From a virus, in IMG/VR virus record IMGVR_UViG_3300032282_004904, positions 1-25,581 of that record: a DNA stretch of 25,581 nt. One strand, 5' to 3'. The notes beneath the pieces were generated by a model that was given only the letters and a program-made list of their open reading frames with translations, searched no databases and was not told where the DNA came from. How positions within the stretch are numbered: position 1 is the stretch's first letter; each line of letters starts with the position of its first letter. This document shows positions 8,501 through 14,870 of the stretch, one piece after another. Both the position numbers and the translations under genes were made by a program.

Positions 8501-9567
8501 AAATATGATTTATCATACATGAGTGCTGGATTAAACAAGTTATACACGTCACCAGCCTTTTTATTGTATGCATAACCAGACAAATTAGCAACACCAGATG
8601 GATATGCAGTTTGCAAAAACACAAATGGCCAATTGACTTGTCCGTTTGTTTGTGTGATAGATGCAGTCAAATATGAACCTGAGTTTGCTGGCCAGGTACG
8701 AGATTGGTCAGCACCACTACCACCATAAGTACCATTCAATACTGCTGCAATGGACTTCGTATTTTGAATATATCCACTACCACTGAAATACAAAGTACCT
8801 TGTGGAATAAACTTTTGTACGTCAAACCACGCAATTGCGTGGTCAGAACCACCATTCAACTTGGTAATTTTCTTGCCAGCGTCACCAACTGATGAACTAA
8901 ATGCTGCGTATGCATTGGTGGTAGTAACACTTACCAACTTGCGGTTCTTAAGAGCATTGCCCAAAGAAGAACTCAAGCTGTTGATGTTTGGCAAATATGA
9001 ATATGCACCCAAAAAGCTGGTTATTTGTGCTTTGGTAGTTGGTGTAGCTGTTGCATCAACACCATACGAGTTGTTGCCAGGTGTAGGAATACCAGTACCA
9101 CCGTCGGCTGGAACTTCCCAACCAGAGCTACTGTGTACATATTTAATGTTGGTTGTAAGACTGTCTCCATTCAAATACATGAATGAACCAGTTGTCAATG
9201 CACCTTTGTCGCTGGTACGTTCCCAGTAACCTGGTTGTGCATATACAACCAATGGATTCTTTTGCCAGTAACCAGTCAAACCACCCACACGAACGATGGT
9301 TACAATACCTTGTTGAACAAGATATTCTTTGGCAGTATATGGGCCGTAATACACACCATCAGCAAGGCCGAAGCGTTGTTCAAGTGTAGCTACGTCGGTG
9401 ATAATATTTGGAAAAAATGCAGGTCCGTCAGCAAATGGAGCGACGATTGCACCTCCGATGTTGGCTACGCCTTGAGCGAGCCCCGATAGATCATTTTCTC
9501 TGGTGAAAACACCAGGACTTACTATTGTTTGTTCTGGACTCCAGCGTCCACCTTCTTGTATTGGCAT
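5566..9567 (-). CDS. 18: Contractile tail sheath protein, gp18 family, very large (1333 residues)
   Basis: The protein forms the contractile outer tube of the tail. The N-terminus carries the sheath signature TIVSPGVFTRENDLSG (about 14-29) and the DVATLEQRFG and YTAKEYL segments. The conserved C-terminal domain begins near 1210 with GIVVWGQKTLQ and continues through RVNVRRLLINLKKFI, VFEQN and the final AEFILLDFNILPTG. A part near 780-870 (FTLAVRAYSDTDKRPKYLE, then NFVARRIGDRYAYI) resembles the enlarged sheaths of marine T4-like phages. T4 gp18 is 659 residues, so about 650 extra residues sit in the middle, presumably as outward-facing domains. ATG at 9567 has a good Shine-Dalgarno, AAGGAAC at 9582-9576. 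Expression is probably late: a TATAAATA box lies about 90 bases upstream and a strong terminator follows. The frame is unbroken. Confidence 0.93.
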   Translation of the reverse strand: MPIQEGGRWSPEQTIVSPGVFTRENDLSGLAQGVANIGGAIVAPFADGPAFFPNIITDVATLEQRFGLADGVYYGPYTAKEYLVQQGIVTIVRVGGLTGYWQKNPLVVYAQPGYWERTSDKGALTTGSFMYLNGDSLTTNIKYVHSSSGWEVPADGGTGIPTPGNNSYGVDATATPTTKAQITSFLGAYSYLPNINSLSSSLGNALKNRKLVSVTTTNAYAAFSSSVGDAGKKITKLNGGSDHAIAWFDVQKFIPQGTLYFSGSGYIQNTKSIAAVLNGTYGGSGADQSRTWPANSGSYLTASITQTNGQVNWPFVFLQTAYPSGVANLSGYAYNKKAGDVYNLFNPALMYDKSYLSFTGDINARFGSAKLTSGFPASYDGTGNLSGSQLYGGKQLNLGTVTTGKLVRKFADSGDEDAGVGYFYLTSSAQGKQTVEETQLSTAINESSETKWLLSSSLLNLLGVTDDLTLDYNIDAIDATDDLVVRSASFATVRSAATCGAALRFLGIVTGEYGPYNGTFVPAGDSGSDPCNPNTDARKNMVLSVLANTQNASTQFDNNYSVYGFVDSSVAQLTSSVYPYKGQINPNDNQYQLALRYNFTDDSGNTSAGTYGYYDFSLEENANNYIKEVFGMDPTVGNPAKQVQGQKIEAAYNYVLFEDSIKRFLAEKTRPESKGGGWRLQVATAPSSGFSVGESMKFVDQYSYDPNSGDSQFAITNAKTPWIYSQAIAPFKGSADESANPTKFKLFKVHTLSDGTLANRKYKIEISNVKLAGTVTGSEWGSFTLAVRAYSDTDKRPKYLEIFQNLNLNPDSANFVARRIGDRYAYITFAGKIVEYGTYVNLSKYIRIEMIDLPYPVSVVPYGFEGYYTPVDGTLGNLLPAVRYSKASIYGLAPGKYPSGTVFGEVPEAGEEIAALYPTSSFGVGVDTDTKQWFKPLPYYGGNDQNGDNIDFDLEAKVWGYPDAPYYAQGVAASTGSLLAPELSGSIPSLYDPVNEPIYVRLRKFVVGFQGGFDGQWPAIPINVGSDITAGNTQGLDCTTIKSPGSIAYKQCIAALSNADEWDINMIVLPGIFCEQHSYVTNLTITMCEARGDCFYIMDNVVFPASNQSVGLIDAAINSVATIDSNYVATYYPWVKILDTNLNKIISVPPSVVLPAVYAANDNAAAEWYAPAGLNRGGIPQAVQVLDRLTHQERDTLYENRVNPIAAFPGQGIVVWGQKTLQINPSALDRVNVRRLLINLKKFIASSSNYLVFEQNVAATRNRFLSIVNPYLESVQQRNGIYAYQVKMDAENNTPDLIDRNILYGQIYIQPTRTAEFILLDFNILPTGASFSA

Positions 9568-9575
9568 ATGTTATT

Positions 9576-9582
9576 GTTCCTT
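9576..9582 (-). promoter_or_regulatory. Ribosome binding site of the sheath gene (AAGGAAC)
   Basis: AAGGAAC lies upstream of the sheath ATG. The same heptamer and a similar following context, ending in ACATATG, occurs before the gene starting at 14839 (14857-14851). It is the clearest Shine-Dalgarno type in the window. Most glycan and replication genes have weak or no visible site, which suggests stronger translation of these two genes. Confidence 0.75.
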
Positions 9583-9589
9583 TCAACGC

Positions 9590-9612
9590 TAACTTTCTAA
9601 CATTAGAAGTTA
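9590..9612 (-). promoter_or_regulatory. 5' UTR hairpin upstream of the sheath ribosome binding site
   Basis: An inverted repeat pairs TAACTT plus CTAA with TTAG plus AAGTTA around a tiny centre, with a single bulged base. It ends only about 8 bases before the Shine-Dalgarno of the sheath gene and falls inside the leader expected from the TATAAATA box at 9662-9655. It has no T-run and is AT-rich, so it is not a terminator. A role in mRNA stability or in keeping the ribosome site open is inference. Confidence 0.5.
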
Positions 9613-9654
9613 TGTTTACTTTATAAATATGCTCTAAAAAGTGGAAGAACCAAC

Positions 9655-9662
9655 TATTTATA
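9655..9662 (-). promoter_or_regulatory. T4-type late promoter box for the tail sheath
   Basis: The minus strand reads TATAAATA exactly, the consensus of T4 late promoters recognised by the gp55 sigma factor with the gp33 co-activator and gp45 clamp. It lies in the 115-base gap between the Mre11-Rad50 stop and the sheath start, in the correct orientation, and would give a leader of roughly 80 bases. It is the only exact minus-strand copy I found. An 8-base AT-only motif is expected about twice per strand by chance here, so position is the main support. Confidence 0.6.
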
Positions 9663-9682
9663 TCATCTTTAATTTTTTCCTG

Positions 9683-12600
9683 TTAAAAAGTGATCTTGCT
9701 ATACCCATTTTCTTTCTTGATCTCCAAATGCATGTCAACCATGTCTCGCATTTGATCCAAATGACTGATAATCCAGATAAATTCAAACTGATGCTTCAAA
9801 TAGGTAAACAATGCACCCATTTGACCCAAATGATCACTGTCTGCACAACCAAATCCTTCGTCAATACAAATGATATTTGGTCTAGGTAGATTGCTGATAT
9901 TGATCAGTGCAACACGAATTGCAAGTCCACTAATAAACTTTTCCATACCACTACCCATTTCCAAAGGCCAACACTTGTCATCATAAACAATGTTGCTGTT
10001 GATGTTTTTGCCGTCGGTTTGTAGCGTAACAGTAAACTCCACCACTTGATGAAGAATATTGTTAACTTCCTTTTCGATCTCGGGTAGAGTTTTTGTAATA
10101 ACATCGTAAGGAATACCATCACGGCTCACAACAGCGGTATAGTGCTTGTAGGCTTCATAAGAAGCTTCAAGCTCCAACAACTTCTTGAGTTGAGCTTCTG
10201 TGGTCTTTTGCTCCAGTTCCAGTTTACCCTTTTGAGTAGACGCTTTGAACAAATCTGTGTTGGCAGACTTAATATCAAGTTCAACTGATTTGATAAAATC
10301 TTTAACATCAGCAATCTCAGACAACAGTTTGTTGTTGTTTTCAATAATGTCTTTGTTTTTGTAAAACACGTCAATATTGTCAGAAACCAGCTTCAACTTG
10401 TTTTTGAGTTCAATCAAATTGTTTTCCAGTCTCAAAATGATGTTGTTAATAGCAGCCTTGTTTTTCTCAAAAGTAGCTTTGTCGGTCAACATCTTTTGAT
10501 ATGCCTTATACTGCTGCTCAATATCACCATAATCTGAAACTGTCTTTTTGATGTTTTGAAACTCAACAACCACTTGTGCAGCATGAGACTTTTGTTCTTC
10601 CAGTTCCAGCTTTGTGGCAATAGCGTCTTTTACAAAGACGTTGTTTACACAATAATTGCAGTTTGGATCGTACTTGTGTTCCTCAAGCTTTTTGAGCTTG
10701 TCAATCTTATTGCGAATCACAACCTTCAACTTATCAATTTCAGTTTGAGTTGATTGTGCAGATTGTTTGTCGCTTTGATATTGTTCGTATTTAGACTCAA
10801 TATCAGTGTATAGATTTAGTGAAGAACTGAAGTTTGTTAGACTATTCTCAATCGTCGCCAACTTTTCCTTTTGAGCTACAATATCAGATTGTGCTATTTC
10901 AATCTTGTTGGAATAGTCAATCTTTTCGGATTCTAGCTTGGTAATATCAAACGCAAATGTCTCGGTCTTGACAATATCATTGCTCAACTCCAACAATTTT
11001 TTGTTGTAATCATCCTTTTTAGATTCCAATTCCCCCACAAAATTGTTCAATTCAACTATAGAGTTTTCATTGGTCTTGATAGAGTGAGAAATACTTTCCA
11101 GTGAAGCCACAAGTTCATCTTTGCTGTAATTCTTCAACAAAGTATTGATCTCTTTGAACTGCTCGTTAGCAATGTTGTACAACTGATCAAATACAGTAAG
11201 ACCCATAAACTGACACAGCAAGTCCTTGCGCTCAGTATTACCAAGATCAACAAAAGATCCAGTCTTGCTATTTTGAATGCTCAACACTGTCAAAATAAAA
11301 TCATCATATGTTCCAAGATAATCTCGGATGATGTCGTTGGTGCTGCGACGTGCTTCACCGTTCAAAGGCACTTCCATGTCATTCTCCATTTTGTAGAATT
11401 TGACTTCGACTTTTACATTACCCTTCTTGTCAGCAGTTCCTTTGCGTTCAATAAAATAATCCACCCCGCTGATTTCAAAATTGAACTTACACTTGAATCC
11501 CATTTTTTGGGTATTCATGACGTGAACAGCTTTGTAACCTTTACTAAACTTATCGAATACACAAAATGCCAAAGCATCCATGATACTAGACTTACCACTA
11601 GCATTTGGAGCAAACAAACCAATAGTTCCCTTGAGTTTGGTAAAGTCAATTACGTTGCCTTCGCCATAACTAAACATGTTGTCAAACTCAAAGGTCTTGG
11701 GTTTCCATCGAATATTCTTTGGAGTTTTATCTTTGGGAATCTGCGTATTGGTCAACTTATTGAGTTCAAGAACTTTGTCCAACAAAGGCTTTTCTACCTT
11801 CTTTGCGGTCAAAGTATCTGTAATCAACTTGTTTTGATAATCAACATCAAAAATATTGTGAATATCCAACACTTGACCAGCGTTGGTTGCTTGGTTCTGA
11901 AAATCATCAACACGAATAAAGGTTGATTCAAGAATCTCGCACTTAGTCTTGATTTCGTTGATTACTTCTTTTACTTGAGAAGGAATCGTTTCAAAACACT
12001 TGGTACGAACACGGGCTTTCTTAGGTATATTGGAAATGTCGGTAATCAACTTACCCTTATTAATTTCCACAGTATAGAAACCATAATCGTTTTCCAATTC
12101 GTAATGTTTGAACAGTCTACGCTTTAGATCCCACAACAAAAATCCATGACCCTTGAGTTCTTCACCATGGTTTTGTTGAATCATCGATCCAGCATACACA
12201 ATAACTGGCTTACCATCATTGTCATTGTATTCTTGCAATACTTGATGTTTGTGAATGTCACCCAACATCACAATATGGTGTCCATCAAACATTTCGTTTG
12301 TAATTGCACGATTGCTGACAGTGTATCCCACATCTGTGACGGCTTCGTTGACAGGTCCATGAAACAGTCCAATGTGATGATCAGTTTCCAACCTATACTT
12401 TGAAGGAATGGTGTCATAGTTGATGTACTTATCTGGTTCATCAAACACACCAAAATGATTGAACAAAATGTTTTCGTATCGGTAAACCTCGGTATCCTTT
12501 AGATAATACAAGTTCTTGTGATTCAATCCACGTACAATTGGAGTAAGACTGTCCAATCGTGCTTTGTTGTTGAGCAACGCATCATGATTACCAGCAATCA

Positions 12601-12865
12601 AAATTGTGGGAACTCGGTCAGCACAATTCTTCAAAAATTGCGCACCCAAGTTAACGCATTCTGGTGACAAATCAACTTTGTTGTGAAACAAGTCTCCGGT
12701 AATAACACAAACCAAACGAGTGTTTTTTGCGAGCTTGTCCAGTACATCATAAAATTTGTTAAAGACAGATTCATACTCATCATGGCGTTTTGTCAACCGC
12801 ATGTGAATATCAGAAACCTGAATTACATTGTCGATCTTCGTCTCTGTGTTTTTTAGTACGATCAT
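9683..12865 (-). CDS. Single-chain Mre11-Rad50 (SbcD-SbcC; gp47-gp46) fusion
   Basis: One unbroken 1060-residue frame holds both subunits of the recombination nuclease complex that resects DNA ends and, in T4, degrades host DNA. The first 250 residues are a complete Mre11-type phosphoesterase: DIH (Asp19, His21), GDLFH (Asp58), GNHD (Asn93, His94), His169 and GDIHKHQ (His205, His207). After a linker, the Rad50 part begins near 385 with WKPKTFEFDNMFSYG. Walker A is APNASGKSS (419-427). A long coiled coil follows, with a CNYC zinc hook near 733-736. The second lobe carries GSGMEKFISGLAIR (signature region), Walker B IICIDEGFG near 1000 and the ISHLDQM His switch. In T4 these are two genes, 47 and 46. 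ATG at 12865 overlaps the primase stop as ATGA. Both active sites look intact. Confidence 0.94.
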   Translation of the reverse strand: MIVLKNTETKIDNVIQVSDIHMRLTKRHDEYESVFNKFYDVLDKLAKNTRLVCVITGDLFHNKVDLSPECVNLGAQFLKNCADRVPTILIAGNHDALLNNKARLDSLTPIVRGLNHKNLYYLKDTEVYRYENILFNHFGVFDEPDKYINYDTIPSKYRLETDHHIGLFHGPVNEAVTDVGYTVSNRAITNEMFDGHHIVMLGDIHKHQVLQEYNDNDGKPVIVYAGSMIQQNHGEELKGHGFLLWDLKRRLFKHYELENDYGFYTVEINKGKLITDISNIPKKARVRTKCFETIPSQVKEVINEIKTKCEILESTFIRVDDFQNQATNAGQVLDIHNIFDVDYQNKLITDTLTAKKVEKPLLDKVLELNKLTNTQIPKDKTPKNIRWKPKTFEFDNMFSYGEGNVIDFTKLKGTIGLFAPNASGKSSIMDALAFCVFDKFSKGYKAVHVMNTQKMGFKCKFNFEISGVDYFIERKGTADKKGNVKVEVKFYKMENDMEVPLNGEARRSTNDIIRDYLGTYDDFILTVLSIQNSKTGSFVDLGNTERKDLLCQFMGLTVFDQLYNIANEQFKEINTLLKNYSKDELVASLESISHSIKTNENSIVELNNFVGELESKKDDYNKKLLELSNDIVKTETFAFDITKLESEKIDYSNKIEIAQSDIVAQKEKLATIENSLTNFSSSLNLYTDIESKYEQYQSDKQSAQSTQTEIDKLKVVIRNKIDKLKKLEEHKYDPNCNYCVNNVFVKDAIATKLELEEQKSHAAQVVVEFQNIKKTVSDYGDIEQQYKAYQKMLTDKATFEKNKAAINNIILRLENNLIELKNKLKLVSDNIDVFYKNKDIIENNNKLLSEIADVKDFIKSVELDIKSANTDLFKASTQKGKLELEQKTTEAQLKKLLELEASYEAYKHYTAVVSRDGIPYDVITKTLPEIEKEVNNILHQVVEFTVTLQTDGKNINSNIVYDDKCWPLEMGSGMEKFISGLAIRVALINISNLPRPNIICIDEGFGCADSDHLGQMGALFTYLKHQFEFIWIISHLDQMRDMVDMHLEIKKENGYSKITF

Positions 12866-13776
12866 AGCTTGTATTTTACCTTCAACTTAAAAAGTTTGCT
12901 TTCATCCATTCTATCACTAGATTCAATGGCTTGCCAAGTTTTTTCATGCCCAATATCATTGGGATCTTTACCGTTCAACAAAACCAAATGTGTAGGTATT
13001 TGATTTTCCAACAAAAATTTGCATATCTCCAGACTGCTACTCAACGCATCATTGTCCAGCAACACATTGACTCTCGGTGGTCTGTTGGAAATCAATTTGA
13101 GTTTCAATTTGTTGGATAGTGTTTTTCCAAACAACGGAATGGCGTTGTATTTTACAGAAAATGCATCAAACACACCTTCCACCAAAGTCAATGGTTGTGC
13201 AAAATCTGTGATCATTTCAAATCCAACAATATCCTTTGTGGAATCACACAAACGATATTTCATCTTGCTGTTGAAAACATCACGACCACAATAAAAATTC
13301 AAATCTCCAGTGTCAGAGTATGATGGCACAATCACACGATTTGCAAACGTACCTTCTTCACAATATCCGATGTTGTATCGAATAATATCATGTGCAGTCA
13401 AATGACGCTTGAAACAATAACTCAACACATGCTTTTGAATCACAGAATTGGTCTGTTTGTACAATGGCTTAAACTCTGGAGGCAACTCCAATCGTTTTTC
13501 AAAGTGCTCGTCTGTGCGTTTTGGTGCTTTGATCTTGCACAAGATAGGATAGAACTCACCAGACGCATGAATTTTATTGAGCAAGCTTTTGAAGCTTTTG
13601 CCACTGAAATTACAGACCCAACAGTGATAATATCCACTCAGTGTATTAACATTGAGCTTGCGTTTGTAGTGGTTACACTTAGGACAAAAAAACATAACTT
13701 CCTCACCACCTTTTTGAATGTGAGGCTTATGCTTGAAAAGTCTTGCTAGAGTTTCTATAACCGATGTATCCACCAT
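12862..13776 (-). CDS. DnaG/gp61-type DNA primase with zinc ribbon and TOPRIM
   Basis: The enzyme makes the short RNA primers for lagging-strand synthesis. The N-terminus has a zinc ribbon, CPKC (Cys31, 34) with HCWVC (Cys52, 55), then FSGKSFKSLL. The TOPRIM fold shows TLVEGVFDAFS (Glu200) and LLDNDA (Asp241, Asp243), the metal-binding acid set. At 304 residues it is close to stand-alone phage primases (T4 gp61 is 342), and no helicase domain is fused. The frame opens with GTG at 13797. I prefer ATG at 13776 because AGGG lies 8 bases upstream and GTG has no site. It ends in an ATGA overlap with the Mre11-Rad50 gene. The RuvC-like gene lies just upstream, so the three form one DNA-processing operon. 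The partner helicase is not in the window. Confidence 0.88.
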   Translation of the reverse strand: MVDTSVIETLARLFKHKPHIQKGGEEVMFFCPKCNHYKRKLNVNTLSGYYHCWVCNFSGKSFKSLLNKIHASGEFYPILCKIKAPKRTDEHFEKRLELPPEFKPLYKQTNSVIQKHVLSYCFKRHLTAHDIIRYNIGYCEEGTFANRVIVPSYSDTGDLNFYCGRDVFNSKMKYRLCDSTKDIVGFEMITDFAQPLTLVEGVFDAFSVKYNAIPLFGKTLSNKLKLKLISNRPPRVNVLLDNDALSSSLEICKFLLENQIPTHLVLLNGKDPNDIGHEKTWQAIESSDRMDESKLFKLKVKYKL

Positions 13777-13820
13777 ACGTCTGACCCTATCATACACGAC
13801 AACGGCGGAGAATCAACTTT

Positions 13821-14333
13821 TTATTTTTCGTCGTACATGGCGCACACTATTGCGTCGTACATATCACTATTACGTTCATCCCAGTTACCCTTTTTATTTT
13901 TAACCGTGAACTTGGTAATATCGGGCATCAACGTTTCAATTTGTTCACGCACAAAATCTTTTGGTTTGATACCCTTGACACGACATTTACCAAACAAATG
14001 CTTGCGCATGGTGGTCACACTCAACAAGTTGACCTTTTTCTTGAAATGCTCTTCCAAGATGTATGCAAATACAGCATTGTGTCGAGCCAGTGTGATAATA
14101 ACTTGTTGCGATGTGAATCCGCCAGCAAAACCACTCAATGCAGCTTCCAGATTGATGTGGTCAATCTTGGAAATATTGGGATCTTTTTCCAGTTCAGCAA
14201 TTACTTGGAAAGTTTTTTCCTTGGTGGTATCGAATTTTTTGGTATCTACAAAGCCAGCAGAGAGGATTTTTTTATCCTCTCTGAATGCCCAGCCTGTTAC
14301 TGATGTGGAAGAATCTAAACCGAGTATAACCAT
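13821..14333 (-). CDS. RuvC-like Holliday junction resolvase
   Basis: This 170-residue RNase H-fold nuclease probably cuts recombination or replication junctions before packaging. T4 uses the unrelated endonuclease VII (gp49) for this. The pattern fits RuvC: first strand ILGLDSSTSVTGWAF with Asp7, second acid in HINLEAALSGF (Glu63), a SQQVIITLARHNAV helix, and C-terminal acids NSDMYDAIVCAMY (Asp157, Asp160). Length equals bacterial RuvC (about 173). ATG at 14333 is the natural start because the core strand begins at residue 2, though no Shine-Dalgarno is visible. The gap to the preceding stop is 17 bases. Whether it resolves junctions or cuts branched DNA more generally cannot be told from sequence. 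Confidence 0.85.
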   Translation of the reverse strand: MVILGLDSSTSVTGWAFREDKKILSAGFVDTKKFDTTKEKTFQVIAELEKDPNISKIDHINLEAALSGFAGGFTSQQVIITLARHNAVFAYILEEHFKKKVNLLSVTTMRKHLFGKCRVKGIKPKDFVREQIETLMPDITKFTVKNKKGNWDERNSDMYDAIVCAMYDEK

Positions 14334-14350
14334 ACTAATACATAGTATGA

Positions 14351-14839
14351 TTATCTAGTAAACTTGCCGTCGCTATACTTCTTATTGTTGAACCCTTTTG
14401 TATAAAGTGACAATTGCTTGGATTGGTTTCCGATAGCATCTTTGAATTGGGTTTGACCAACAGGAGCTTTTAGCTTGAAACCTGGGTCCACAGTATACAA
14501 TGCGTCTTGAATAGCACCTTGACCGTTCCAGTTAACAGAAATCTTGTTTACACCGTCGGTTCTAACACCACCATTGATGGTGTCACTGTAATTCAAAGCT
14601 TTGTCGTTAAAGTTCTCAGTACCAGTGTTGGCACGTAGCTTGAATCCTTTTGTCGCAGTATATTGAATATCTGCGGTGCTGGTGCCAACCGAAAGTTGGT
14701 TTGATCCATTACCAGTTTGTACGTTTTTTTGAACTGGTTGGTATGCACCACCTGCTGGTTGTCCAGACAAATAGCGATCTGCCAAGCTCATGTTGGAAGA
14801 TTCACGATCAATTACTTTGCTGTCTGATGAGGTTGCCAT
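14351..14839 (-). CDS. Unknown small protein with two-fold internal repeat, probable virion component
   Basis: I do not recognise this 162-residue protein. The N-terminal 50 residues are polar and probably disordered (Ser, Gln, Asn, Gly rich). Two related segments follow: YTATKGFKLRANTGTENFND (about 60-79) and YTVDPGFKLKAPVGQTQFKD (about 115-134), sharing YT...GFKL.A..G...F.D. Each is followed by an Asn/Ser-rich stretch, so two copies of one small beta unit seem likely. There is no signal peptide, membrane segment or cysteine. The start has the same AAGGAAC ribosome site as the tail sheath. It lies between the propeller protein and RuvC. A structural role is inferred from the shared strong ribosome site and low-complexity composition only. 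Confidence 0.65.
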   Translation of the reverse strand: MATSSDSKVIDRESSNMSLADRYLSGQPAGGAYQPVQKNVQTGNGSNQLSVGTSTADIQYTATKGFKLRANTGTENFNDKALNYSDTINGGVRTDGVNKISVNWNGQGAIQDALYTVDPGFKLKAPVGQTQFKDAIGNQSKQLSLYTKGFNNKKYSDGKFTR

Positions 14840-14850
14840 ATGTTTCTAGT

Positions 14851-14857
14851 GTTCCTT
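14851..14857 (-). promoter_or_regulatory. Ribosome binding site (AAGGAAC) of the gene starting at 14839
   Basis: AAGGAAC precedes the ATG by 11 bases with the context ending in ACATATG, nearly the same leader as the tail sheath gene. It supports the chosen start and suggests high translation. The 31-base gap holds nothing else I can assign. Confidence 0.7.
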
Positions 14858-14870
14858 ATAATAAATAGGA

